Shown here: piece after piece, positions 21,888 to 32,893 of the stretch
Numbering within the stretch: the stretch's first letter is position 1
How the letters are laid out: each line of letters begins with the position of its first letter
DNA from: Pontederia crassipes
Taxonomy: Eukaryota > Streptophyta > Magnoliopsida > Commelinales > Pontederiaceae
Length of the DNA stretch: 64,000 bases
Assembly: GCA_030549335.1 (NCBI GenBank)
Contig: JAUKPH010000018.1
Coordinates: 8,370,001 to 8,434,000 of the forward strand
Reading direction: 5' to 3'
Notes under the pieces: model-generated
The model's database searches: none
What the model saw: the letters and a program-made list of their open reading frames with translations, nothing else
What the model was told of the DNA's origin: nothing
Made by a program: the position numbers and the translations under genes

Positions 21888-22800
21888 AGTGCCTGTTGAT
21901 GGTCTCTACTTGCTGTGACAAATGATGATTCCTCTTTTACTGATATAGAGGAATTTAGTGACAATGGGGTGATCAACTACGGACTTTATTGTAAACATGT
22001 CAATTAAGTATACATTTTTTTGTAAATTACAGGACACTTTGATACCCGCTGTTATAGTGCGGGATATCAGTGCTCTTGTCCTTGCCGAAGTGCCACAAGG
22101 GTTAGAATTGTGGAAAGATTATTGAAGTAAAGGATGAAGTCTTTCATTTCATATGATTTTGTATTTTTGTTTGTGTTATATGATTTATTTTATATTGATT
22201 TATAAATTACTAACTTTCATACTTTTTATTCTAAGAATCAACTAATTTCGTTTATGAATTAACTTGGGGATGATAAGTAGATGTCTTGAGGAGGTGATTG
22301 TGAAATATCTTTGCAATTGGTTGTACAAGTTTAACAAGGTCATTACGTTCGCAAGCCTCACTATTGAGTAAGGCATATAGACAAATATATTAGACGTTCA
22401 GTTCGGGAGTTCCTCTATTGAAAATGGTAAGTAATCCATTATATTTGAATTGTTTTTGCTTGATGTATCACTATGCAATGTCTAAATGTTGATGTTGATG
22501 TAGGATGGATGAGGATTGGTAGAGAAAGCAAAAGTTAACAGACTTTATAAGTCGGAAGCCCACATTCATTCAGACGGGTCGATTCGATTCGATGAGCATA
22601 TATAACTGGCACTTGGTAATGCATATACAAAAAGAATTAAACTTTTATCATGCATCTACTTATTTTGAAAAATTGAAAACTTTATTGCTGGAGGAGAAGG
22701 AAAGTGTTCTGTTGACTCTTATGTGGCTTATGAGTTACACATAACAGTAGAAAGACGAACGACTTGATAAGACCCACTGCTCCTATGGTAAGTTTCATCA
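21888..22800 (+). pseudogene. Outer CACTA element: second ORF2-like copy
   Basis: On the plus strand, exon-like blocks align with the inner element's ORF2: 22033-22130 (ACCCGCTGTTATAGTGCGGG, protein VRDISALVLAEVPQG), about 22268-22426 (LYKFNKVITF, donor GTAAGT), 22504-22615 (donor GTAATG) and about 22690-22787 (donor GTAAGT). In-frame stops (for example in SLTIE*GI) show it is dead. Its splice donors are kept, while one is lost in the inner copy. It lies just right of the inner element's AGT duplication, so it belongs to the element that was interrupted, in the opposite orientation to the inner one. Confidence 0.7.
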
Positions 22801-24289
22801 TTTGTTTATTTGGTGGTTTCTATAAGTCTAAATTATTTTCTACATTTGCAACGTTTAAATATTTTAGCATGTATATAATGAGAAGATAGCTAAAAGTTAT
22901 GTTATATAACACATTCGAGCCATACTACTTAGGGATGCACAATGGTCCTCATAAACTGAGCATATAAATTCATCATATGTACATTGATCAATTCCATAAA
23001 TAAACGATGATATATATATATATATATACACTAACTTTTGGGCCTACAACAAAAATAATGAAAAAAATATGGAAATTTTTAAAAATAAATATTGTAGAAG
23101 TATTTAATATTCAAGTCTTATGCGATGTTTGTCAATACGATATAGTAACATGCTTCATGATTCCACCATCGTTCTCATTGAGATGATTTGTTTGTAGTTT
23201 CATATTTATGATATCATTCATTTGTTGTCCACAAATCAACCATACTATTCCAAACATCAAATCAACCATTGTATTCCAAACATTTCTTAGCTTCAAAACC
23301 CTTAGTTTCACTTTTATGTGGTTTGTTATATCGCTTCATCACTTGGCATCTTGCATAATACAATTTATGAGAATAGAAGTTGCGACACTTTCTAAATTTT
23401 CTTAATCAAATTTTCTGATTGTTTCTACAAATATGATGTCTGAAAATAACTAGTAAAGAAAATGAAAAATTAACATCAAGAATTCAATTTATCAAAATTA
23501 TACGATATTACTTAGGTTCTTTTCCCACATTTTATGATGAGCTTCTTGTGTTACTTTCCTCATCATAGCACCAATTGTTCGAGTAAGCATATTAGGTATG
23601 AAAGTATAATATATAAGAAAATATAAACAACTTCACATGAGAAAATGAAACATAATCCAATGTTGAAATTTTAGAAAATTGGTTCCATAAAAATTGTCTT
23701 ATAACAATTAAGTATAATTAACTTTTGATCTACTTCATCATTTTATTGGATTAATGCTTGATCCATCATCAATATAAACAACATTTGATCTTCACATAGA
23801 GGGGTAGCTTGATTTTCATTCACTTATTAACACATTGAAGCTATCCATAATCATAAGTTTGAATTCATTCACTTATTAAGGCATTTATTATGTAGATGAA
23901 TTAGAAGAAATAAATACGGAGAATGAAGAGGAAGAAAATCAAGCTAACTCCTGTTCTTGATAAGTGGGTAGCACAATAGGAGGGAAAAGAGGAGGGGGCA
24001 AGCCTCCCTCATTTTTTCAATTTTTAAAAAATATATTTTTATAATATTATTTTAACATGCCACGTCGGACGTCTGTACACGTGAAGGAAAGAGAAAGATG
24101 ACACATAGATCGTACAATAAAAAAATTGACAATAGTAGGTAAAATCGTGCAATAAAAAATGGGCGATAGTAGGTAAAATTGGCAAGTAGTGAAATAAGTT
24201 GATAGTTGGAGGGCAATCTACTTACAAAGTAAATTTAAAGGGTAAAGTTGGGAAGCGGCCAAAGTTGAAGGGTATTTCATAAAATTTAC
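22801..24289. other. AT-rich DNA, no gene supported
   Basis: Contains a (TA)n tract at 23010-23029 and short frames only. Some of it may be decayed outer CACTA sequence. GATTTTCATTCACTTATTA is nearly repeated at 23811 and 23866. Confidence 0.4.
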
Positions 24290-24600
24290 CCCTTCAATTT
24301 GAGCATATTAACTCCAACTCTAGTCGATTGAAATATTTAGTCAAATCTTTTCTAGCTTTGATGGTGTCATTAGTTTTATTCAGAACGTCCATCACCAAGA
24401 AAAAATGCTTTCAAAGACATTCTTTGCAACATGCATCACATCAAGATTATGATGGGTTAAATTAGTGGGCTAATAAATTAATCCAAAAAAATAGTTTTTT
24501 TTTCATCCAATAATGTTTCACACCAAACTCATCTATCTTTTGATGACGAATTTTTGTTCAAAATGTGATATGTAGAAGTCTAGAAATATGTAAACAAATT
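24290..24600 (-). pseudogene. TNP2-type transposase fragment, decayed
   Basis: Minus-strand translation contains HHNLDVMHVAKNVFESI (around 24470-24415), matching the conserved HNLDVMHxEKN block of CACTA TNP2 transposases. Upstream, DEFGVKHYWMKKKLFFW resembles the segment that precedes it, and downstream traces of a KxRKDL stretch with stop codons. Frame changes and stops make it non-functional. It is a different TNP2 region from the one in the inner element, so it comes from another copy or from the deleted part of the outer one. Confidence 0.65.
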
Positions 24601-24737
24601 CCTAATAAGATAATCTCAGAGAAGGTATATATTTAACAAGAAATTATTTTTAAAACTTATTCTTTTGTTTCCTCTAAAGCTGACTCTCGGACAAGAATTG
24701 ATGATGGAAATAAAATTAATATATCTTCCTACCACCA

Positions 24738-25033
24738 TCGGGGTAAAGTACACGGATAGTTCCTCACTTTAACTAAATATCTCAACGGACCCCCAACTTT
24801 AATATAACTGGAATGTCCCACAACTTTAATTTTCTTGCACGTTTCGTCCACTTGACCAGCAATAGCTGATTTCCCAATTGTAATGCTCATATGACACAAT
24901 AAAAATTAATAAAATAATATTATTACATATAAAAAATAATATTCAAAATAAAAAAAAAGAAAAGCAACAAGGGGTCGGCGCCCACATCCCCTCCCCTCTC
25001 CGACGTCGAAGAGGGGAAGGGGAGGGGGTGCCA
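24738..25033. repeat. Interspersed repeat starting GGGGTAAAGTACACGGATAG
   Basis: Non-coding sequence with ordered blocks (GGTAAAGTACACGGATAG, CTCAACGGACCCCCAACTTT, GGAATGTCCCACAACTTT) that look like a dispersed plant repeat. The right side is GC-rich (CCCCTCCCCTCTCCGACG). Its ends were not fixed, and it abuts the next CACTA terminus. Confidence 0.4.
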
Positions 25034-25036
25034 TCC

Positions 25037-26261
25037 CACTACAAGAAAAATAAACTTTTCTAAAAAATTTGCAAAATTCCTCGAAAAAATGAAGTTTCCG
25101 ACGGTTTTTTCAACATATATCTGTCAAAAAGTTGCTCGTCACAAACACTTTTCCGACGGACAAGAGATCTCTGTCGAAAGTTCAGACGGCCAAACCCATC
25201 GGGAATTTTTGGCGGTGACAACCATCCATAGTTTAGACAGTTGCAGCCGTATGAAACTTCAGACGGTGGCGATCGTCGAAAGTTATGGCGGTCGCGACCA
25301 TCGAAAACTTGAGACGGTGGCAACTGTCTAAACTTTCGACGGCTGTGAATTTTTTTGACGGCTAAGCCGTCTGAGATAACGTATAAAATAATAAAAAAAT
25401 TTGGCCTCCAACGGCCATTCCAGTCCGCCAATCTGCATGCAGTCGATCCATATATGCACGGCCGTTCCAGGTCACCTGATGATCAATCCACCGTGAGGTG
25501 GCCGTTCTAGGCCGAGATCCGTCGCGAGGCAGCAGCCGATCCAGGCCACGCGCAGCCAGATCAGGCCGACAAGCGACGGATCTGCCGCGAGGCGGCCGAT
25601 CAAGGCCGTGAGGCGGCCGATCAAGGCCGTACGCGGCTAGATTAGGCCGCCAGGCGGTGCATGCGCCGCGAGGCGGCGATCCAAACCGCGCACGGCCAGA
25701 TCAGGGCGCCAGTCGGCGGATCCACCGCGAGGTGGCCGATCCAAGCCGACCGCGAGGGAAAGAGAGAGAGGGGTCGCTGGCCACTGGCGAGAGAGAGGGG
25801 TCGTCGGGAGGGTCGTCGTCCGGGAGAGAGAGGAGGTAGTGAGATAGAGAGAGAACGAGGTAGGTAGAGAGGTAATAAACAAACAGAAAAAGAGAGTGGG
25901 GAGAAAAAAAAGGCAAGGGGTGTGGGAGGGGATCGCAAAATGTAATAAAATAATATTTTTATGTTACCGACGATTAGGACCATCAGAACTTCCGACGGTC
26001 CAAGATGTCAGTAATTATAATAAAAAAATATTAATTATTTTTTTACGATTACTGACGGGGTCCAGACCGTCGAAACTTTCGAGGGTCCATACTATCGGTA
26101 ATTATAATAATAAAATATTAATTATATTATATATTAATTTATGTAAGATTAAAATATTTAATTATTTTTACAGTCATCGACGGTCCAGATCGTCGGAACT
26201 TTCGACGGTCCGAATTGTCGATAATTATAATAATAAAATACTAATTATATTATATAACTTT
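25037..26261. mobile_element. Non-autonomous CACTA element, right part truncated
   Basis: Starts CACTACAAGAAAAATAAAC. Left subterminal words are TTCCGACGG / CCGTCGAAA / TTTCGACGG (25095-25375). Then comes a GC-rich core of GGCCGATCCA and GCGAGGCGGCCGATC units (25400-25760), a GA-rich edge (25760-25915) and a right array of CCGTCGGAACTTTCGACGG words alternating with AT-rich units (25970-26230). No TTTCTTGTAGTG right end is present: at about 26250-26262 the sequence passes directly into a truncated Copia LTR. It shares core and array with 1972-3530. Frames in the core are not genes. Confidence 0.75.
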
Positions 26262-26505
26262 TCATACCAGTATCCAGATAACATGCTTTGGCTCTATGAA
26301 AAGCTAACAATATTATCTATAACTTTTATATTAATCTCTTAATGTAAATCTCGTGGAAACATAAATAAGTATTAATCGAAAGTTTAGTGCATGATGCAAC
26401 TCATTCTTATTTAGATTTTTTCAGAATTTTAAATATAACTCTAGTTTTTTGAGGTTTGTATCATCAAAATATAATTTTATAGAGCATAAAAACTTTGCTC
26501 CAACA
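26262..26505 (-). repeat. Truncated 3' LTR of a Copia element
   Basis: About 245 bp, similar to the right end of the LTR at 28673-30039 (CTTTTCATACCA...CTTTGCTCCAACA). The remaining about 1.1 kb of this LTR is missing at the junction with the CACTA element. Confidence 0.75.
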
Positions 26506-28672
26506 ATCTCTCCCTTTTTTACGAAGACAAACTGAGAAATATGAAAAATATATAAGTTGTGAAAAAAATTGAAAAATCAATTTTACTTCCCCCTAAGCTT
26601 TCCTTACAATAATAAATATGCACATAAGTGCTATTTTAAGGCACTATTCATATAAGTTTTTATATGTCTCCTATATAACTTTCCTTATATTAATATCATA
26701 TTTCTCCCATTTTTGTTTCATCAAAAAGTAATTTGTATATGAAGCACATGAGAAACGACTCCCCCTTAATCATGTTATTTTTAAAAAAACTTATTATCCT
26801 CTTTTGTCATATAAGAAACATGCAAAGTATTACATTATAAAGAGTTGTAAAATATGCGACAGGCAAAAATAACTCTCCCTAAATTTATGGCTATTTTATA
26901 ATAGGAAAATAAAATCAAAATTGATCTAGAGGTTATGAAAAACTCAAGACTAAAAAAAAATTTATTAAGAATCAAAATATTGCATAAAATTTTGAGACAA
27001 CAATGATATCAATGATATGTCAAAATTAAGTTGGATTATATCAAATAATCGAGATTTTAACAATAAATGTAACTAGATCATTTTTAAGGTGAGTGAATGA
27101 CATAATATTTCAAAAAAAAAATTAACATGCTCCCCTTATCACTATGACAAATTTTCTTTTTCTATTTTATATGTCCCTATTTTCTTTCAAAGAAATAATA
27201 ATTTTGGTTGAGAAATTAAAAGTAAGCTTAATACTTAAGAATCATGATAGTAAAGTAAATTTCCAAAAAAAATGTAAGAGTATAGCCAATGCTCATAATT
27301 TTTTAAGTAAATAATGCTTTTACCATGGCTTTTGTGCCTTCACATTTTTAATTCGGCTTGTCCTTTACTTTTTATTTGACCTTTTGGTACCCAAACTTTT
27401 TTGGGTCCAATTTTGTTAGTCAAGATTACTTTTGGAACCCATATCATTCCATGTTGACATGAAATTTTCCTACTTTCCATTGATAAGCATAATGACCATG
27501 AAATCCACATTCAAAACAAGTAATATGTGAACTTTTTAAGGATTTATCACAAGAATGTTTAGATTTCCAATAAGTATGTCCAAAGTATTTTCTAGAATTA
27601 CTCTTCTTTGCATAAGAACTAGCCTTATCATTATTTTGTGAATTTTTCAAAAAAGTATTTTTCTTCATTACTTTTTCTAAAGAATATGCTAGTTTTACAA
27701 TTTCACATGCAAGTGTAATTTTCAAAGAATCAATTTCATTTTTCAAGTTTTTATTTTACACAAAATATGTATCCTTTTCTTCTTTTAATTTCTCAAACTC
27801 ATGTAGTAATTTCTCATTTTCCTCTTTAAGTGCAAGATACCTTTTTATAAGAGATGAAAATTCTTTATGCACATCAAAAGAAAGATATTCTTCGGAAGAG
27901 CTTGATGGGTCATTATTTGAATTTGGTGGGTTAGAAATTATTTCATCATTGTGTACCATTAAGTATAGGTATGCATCCTCATTAAAAGAAATTGATGAGT
28001 CACTTGCCTCATATGTTAAGAGTGAACTAATTAGATCATGAAAATTTAGCTTGTTCATGTCTTTTTCTTCAATCACAATTCTCTTTGCATGTCATTTGGA
28101 GGAGAGAGACTTGAGGAACTTTTTCGATTTTTGGGAGTTAGTTCTTGGCTCGCCCAAAGAGGCTAAGTCATTCATAATATTGTTAAATCGTACAACCATA
28201 TCATTAATGGATTTATTTTCATGCATCTCGAAAGAATCATATTGGTAATCTAAAATATTTAATCTAGATTCTTTAATTTTATCCGTTCCTTCTTAAGTAA
28301 TAATTAGTTTCTTCCAAATCTAATTTGCATTTTGACAACTAGAAATTCGATTAAACTTCGTTGAATCTGAAGCACAATATAAAATATTTTTAGCTTTCCA
28401 ATCTAGTTTTATAAAACAAAAATTTCTTTTGGTATATTCTAAAGGTAATTTTTCATGTAAATAATAGCCTTTTTTAACAATATCCCACATGTCAATATCA
28501 ATAGAACATATGTAGGCTTGTATTCTAATTTTTCAATATGCAAATTTTGATGCATTAAAAAGTGGAGGTCGACTAATTGATTAACCTTTGAAAAAATTAA
28601 ATCCACTTGATGCCATAGCTCTAAAAGACATTTAAATCTTAAAAACAAGAGCAACCTGACTCTGATACCAAT
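26506..28672 (-). mobile_element. Internal region of a gag-only Copia element
   Basis: Reading on the minus strand: primer-binding site complement (TCTGATACCAAT at 28661-28672 on plus, i.e. TGGTATCAGA), broken gag, a long non-coding AT-rich 3' part (27440-26530), and a purine tract AAAAAAGGGAGAGAT next to the 3' LTR. No protease, integrase or reverse transcriptase is present, so it is non-autonomous. Confidence 0.8.
27444..28616 (-). pseudogene. Copia gag (UBN2-type), multiple stops
   Basis: ATG at 28616. Codon 28 is TGA (28535-28533) where Copia gags usually have Trp, and a TAA lies earlier in the same leader. Downstream, DMNKLNFHDLISSLLTYE follows a second Trp-to-stop (TGA 28094-28092). 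Then an acidic, Lys/Glu-rich coiled-coil-like part (LKEENEKLLHEFEKLKEEK) and a CFECGFHGHYAYQW zinc-knuckle relic in which the last Cys has become Trp (about 27530-27490). Gag would package the element RNA in virus-like particles; this copy cannot encode it in one piece. Confidence 0.8.
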
Positions 28673-30039
28673 TGTAGAATCCTAATGCATCAATAGGGAG
28701 GGGGTGAATTGGTGTTTTAAATCCAAAAATATCGATTTCATAAAATACGTCAGCTTAAAATCGATTCGTTAAACTTTAAATCAATGCAAATCAAATCAAA
28801 TCACATACATAATAATATGAGGAGAGAGAGAGAAATCACATGCATAATCAATCGTAAGATGGTTGTTGACGAGGTTCGATCATATCTTTACCTACGTTCC
28901 CGCTCCGACTTCTTGACCTCGAAACCGTCGGAGATTCCATTAAACTCTTCCTTCGTTCCAAATGGGGCAAAGAAGAAGCCCTTTACATCAAACCACCTTT
29001 TCTCCGGTTCGAAAGGTAGGCACACCTCTCCTCCTAAGAAGCTTTTCTTTTCTCTAGCCCGAGAGGTAAGATAGAACCTCTACACGCGAGCTCACACTCA
29101 AATCTTTAAAAAAGCATTTCTCTCTTTTACAATGTCAATCTCACAAGAAAAGAAGAGAGAAAGAAAAGAAAATATAACAATGACTTAAGAAAATAATTTT
29201 CCTTTGATACTTGAAGTTTCCCTTTATTGCTTGATGAAAAGGCGCGCTCGCGAAATTTCGCACCCCCGGAAACTTTTCGCCCTTGGCCTTCTTTTATATG
29301 CTTCTAGACTCTATTTAGTCATTGGGACTTGTTTCCTAATTTTGGGGTCAAAATTTGATCGTTTTAGTGCTTTTTGCGCGCTGACCAATCGACCGTTTTG
29401 CCCCACCGATCGATCGATACACTTTCTTTTATGAAAATATGTATGTTGCCGAATTCTGCACTATACGGTTGATCGGTACAGTCTCGACATTTTATTTGCT
29501 AGAACCGAACATTTTCTGCACTGGCCAGTCAACTGATGTGCCTGACTGGTCGACCGATCTTTCAGCCGGCAGGTCGACTGCCCTACACTATTTTAAACAT
29601 AACATTTTGCACAATTATCCAAATAAAATGATTTTTTATTCTATGGAAAGCTAACATAATTCTCTACAAATGAGATTTATCATTCATAAAAAATATAATG
29701 AGATCATTGTAAATATTGATTCAACATTCAGTATACAAAATTGTTCATTTCAAATAAAATACTTTAGACCTTTACTCTTTTATACATAATTTTTCATACC
29801 AATATCCAAATGAAAGGATATTTGATTCTATGAAAAGCTAACAACATTATCTATAATATTTATATTCATCTTTTCATGTAAATATCGTGGGAACATAAAC
29901 AAAAATTAATCGAAAGTTTAGTGCATGAAATAACTCATTCTTATTTAGATTTTTTTGACATTTTAAATATGACTCTAGTTTTTTGAGGTTTGTTTCATCA
30001 AAATATAATTTTATAGGACATCAAAACTTTGCTCCAACA
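28673..30039 (-). repeat. 5' LTR of the minus-strand Copia element, 1367 bp
   Basis: Starts TGTTGGAGCAAAG (minus, from 30039) and ends ATTCTACA at 28673 next to the primer-binding site. TTTTATATG at about 29293-29300 marks the LTR TATA region. GGTCGA/TCGACC words lie at 29390-29580. Bases 30040-30044 (CAATT) would be the target duplication, but its partner was lost. Confidence 0.82.
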
Positions 30040-30044
30040 CAATT

Positions 30045-30600
30045 GTTGATAAAAGCATTTACCTTTTGATATTTTAGCCCAAGTTTTGCCATCTTTTCTT
30101 TTACTTATAGAAGTGAGGTTCAGGTTTCTCACCTTTTGGCAACATTTATTCTACTAAAGAAATAATGTGATCATAGTATCTCTTACTTATGTTAAAGTCT
30201 GCCTTAAAAAAATTGACAAAACCCAAAATTTTGTGCTCCTTTCACATCCTTCCCAAAGTGGCTCATCGGCATCATTTAATAAAGAAAAGAAATTTTAAAC
30301 CTTAAAAATTGGGGGTTCATTTCAATTTCCAATTTCACCTACATTTGATTGATTGATTCCAAGAACCCATAGCATCCAATACCATCCTTGTACATTGATT
30401 AACAAGAACATCATTTCTTAGTGTTAGACGTTGGGCATTCATGTTGTTCCCCATAAGGTAATTTTTTTAAATCCCTTTTCATGCAAAGGTGAATGAGAAT
30501 GTTATGCTTACCATAAAACATGAATTTATTGCATTCAAATACGGCACCTAATTTTTCCTTCATAAGAGATCATAGATGGTAGGGTAAATTTAAAAACTTT
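30045..30600 (-). pseudogene. Decayed TNP2-type transposase fragment
   Basis: Minus-strand translation near 30270-30230 gives LLNDADEPLWEGCE, matching the DEPLW.GC block of TNP2 (also in the inner CACTA copy at about 18345). Further along, RKDGKTWAKISKGK and a CINN-like end resemble LGLxYxKIDAC with frame damage. The Copia LTR starting at 30039 cuts the reading frame there. Residues 30300-30600 are less certain. Confidence 0.5.
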
Positions 30601-31008
30601 TGTTCGAATTTATCTGTACTCAAGTTTTTTATTTGTAACATGACAATCCTTCAACTATTCACATATTTCGCCTATTGTCCTTTTGTTGTCAATCGATGAT
30701 TATGATATTATCATTAATGTGACACCATATTAAAAAATAATAAACTAAGATTAAAAAAATGGGTCAACAATCCCGTAAAAGGATGTCACCCTTTGCCGAT
30801 GATGGAAGGGGCACCACATCTTGCCCTCCTACATTGCCGACAACACAGAGCTGCCCCCTCTCAATGAGATGGACAAGAAAATTACCGGGAACAAGGTCGA
30901 CTCATATTATCGCAAGATCAACAAGAGAATGGATGAAGTGAAATTCTAGAAAGTTAATAAGGATTTTAGGCACTTAAAATAGATACTGAATTCCATTCAA
31001 ACAAATGG
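30601..31008. other. No gene supported
   Basis: A short block at 30770-30940 is GC-richer than its surroundings and could be old coding sequence, but no family was recognised. Confidence 0.35.
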
Positions 31009-31630
31009 TGTAACACCCCGACACGACATGGATAAAATCTCCTTTTTGAGGTCATTATGTGGACAATAAATCATGATTTGTCAACCCTTAATACTATAAC
31101 CATAAATGTGGATGTCGAAATGATAAGGAACATAAGTGTAGAATATGAACAATGATTAAGAGATAAATGCGGAAGTTTAGGAATCCCATAATAACAAGTA
31201 CATTGCAAGTGTCATCTTGATTATATCACGAGTCATATACTCTTAAATGACGCTTACATACAACATATCACAATCTATGATCATAAGGTCCCTCCATGTG
31301 CACACCTCCAACCGAGCTCAAACATTGCACACTCTACACACACATCAACACAAGCCATGCAGGCTACTCAATAGCAACAGGAATCAACACAAGGGAAAAA
31401 TCACAATCCCGTAAATAATAATGCATAGTGTGTTAACAAGTAATATGTCCTTTAAGTATGAGAATACATAAACTATGTCATATTGTCCATAAAAGAGATC
31501 ATACAAGCATAAAGAGGCATAATTTGAGTAATAGCTTTATACAAAACATCGGTGTCCATTTCTGGATAGCAATATAGAGAAGGAAGATACTCAAGGCTTT
31601 AAACATATTGCTGAGACGAAAGGTCTCTTT
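31009..31630. repeat. Gypsy-type LTR fragment
   Basis: Starts TGTAACACCCCGACACGAC, the typical start of many plant Ty3/gypsy LTRs. It runs without coding sequence to 31630, where a Copia LTR begins. The other end is missing. Confidence 0.45.
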
Positions 31631-32171
31631 TGTAGGACCGATCACAAGCAATTAACAATAAAGAGTTAGTAAGAGAGCAAACACAGAGAAACACGATATG
31701 TTGACTAGGTTCGGCCTCAACTCTTTGGCCTACGTCCTCACTCCGACTTCTCATCCTCGAGACCATCGGAGATTCATTAGCTTTCTCTTTTCTTATAAGG
31801 AAAGAATAATCATCTTTACACCACACATCTTTTTCTCCACTCAAGAGGTAAGACACTCCTCTTTTATAACGAGCTCTCAATCTCACTAGATCTTCTTTTA
31901 CAAAATGTTTCTCATAATCAAAGCTTAAAAGAGAAAGGGAATAACTTACAAATTTGGGCTCAAGAACTTGAAAGAAACTTTTGAATGATCTTGCTTGATC
32001 GATGGGTCGACCGATCGTATGCTGAATCTTTATTTTTTAATGTTTAATTTGATGATTTCTTCTGTGAATGAGATCATATCAGTGTTACACCTGCATTATC
32101 ATCACTTGAGCATAGATTAGTAACTTTTATGTCCAATTTAATTTGTAATCGTCAAAACATGGGATTCAACA
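31631..32171 (-). repeat. 3' LTR (internally deleted) of a minus-strand LTR element
   Basis: Related to the LTRs at 44862-45921 and 47413-48378. On plus it starts TGTAGGACCGATCACAAGC and ends GGGATTCAACA. About 70 bp near its start and most of the GGTCGACC part are missing. On the minus strand it is preceded by the purine tract AAAAGGGAGGAGAT (32172-32186), as expected for a 3' LTR. Confidence 0.7.
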
Positions 32172-32893
32172 ATCTCCTCCCTTTTGATGATAACAAATTA
32201 ATTGGACGATAAAGAGAGAAAAGAAATGAAATGTAGATTAAAATAATAAGTAATGAGCATGCTCCCCCTACATTCATGCATATTTCACATTTTCTCTCCC
32301 TAAATAGGTGGCCTTTATATTATCATAGTAATATGGAACAATATGAAAATTATGACATCAAATAAAGAATAAAATAGACATGAAATCAAATAAGGCATAC
32401 ACAAGTCATCACATTACATCCATAGTCGATAATACATCATGTGTTCATGCACTAACAAATGTGACTGTAGTCACTATAAAATGGTGCACGACACTAATAA
32501 AAATGCAAACAAAAAGAAACTAAGGTACATCAAACTAAAGAAACACAAAAACATTGTCACATCCTAACCAAACTTTTCCCCCTTTTGACATCATCAAATA
32601 GGGAGGTAAGTCAGCTACATCTCATTGGGACTATCATCATCACGAGCAACAGACAGAATAAATCCCTGTGATGCATAGTAGGCCTGTAGTGAGATAATAA
32701 GGTATCGGGAGTCACGCTCCATCCATCAAATACGTCAATCCATTTGAGTCACACGATGATCTATGACACCCACTTGCTGTGATAGAGCCATGAAATCATA
32801 GGCGCCAAAGGAAGTCGAGTGGGAAGATCTAATATGCTGAGCGGGTGTTGAAGGTGGAGGGAAACCGGGGCCCGCCTCTGGTGTAGCCTGAGT

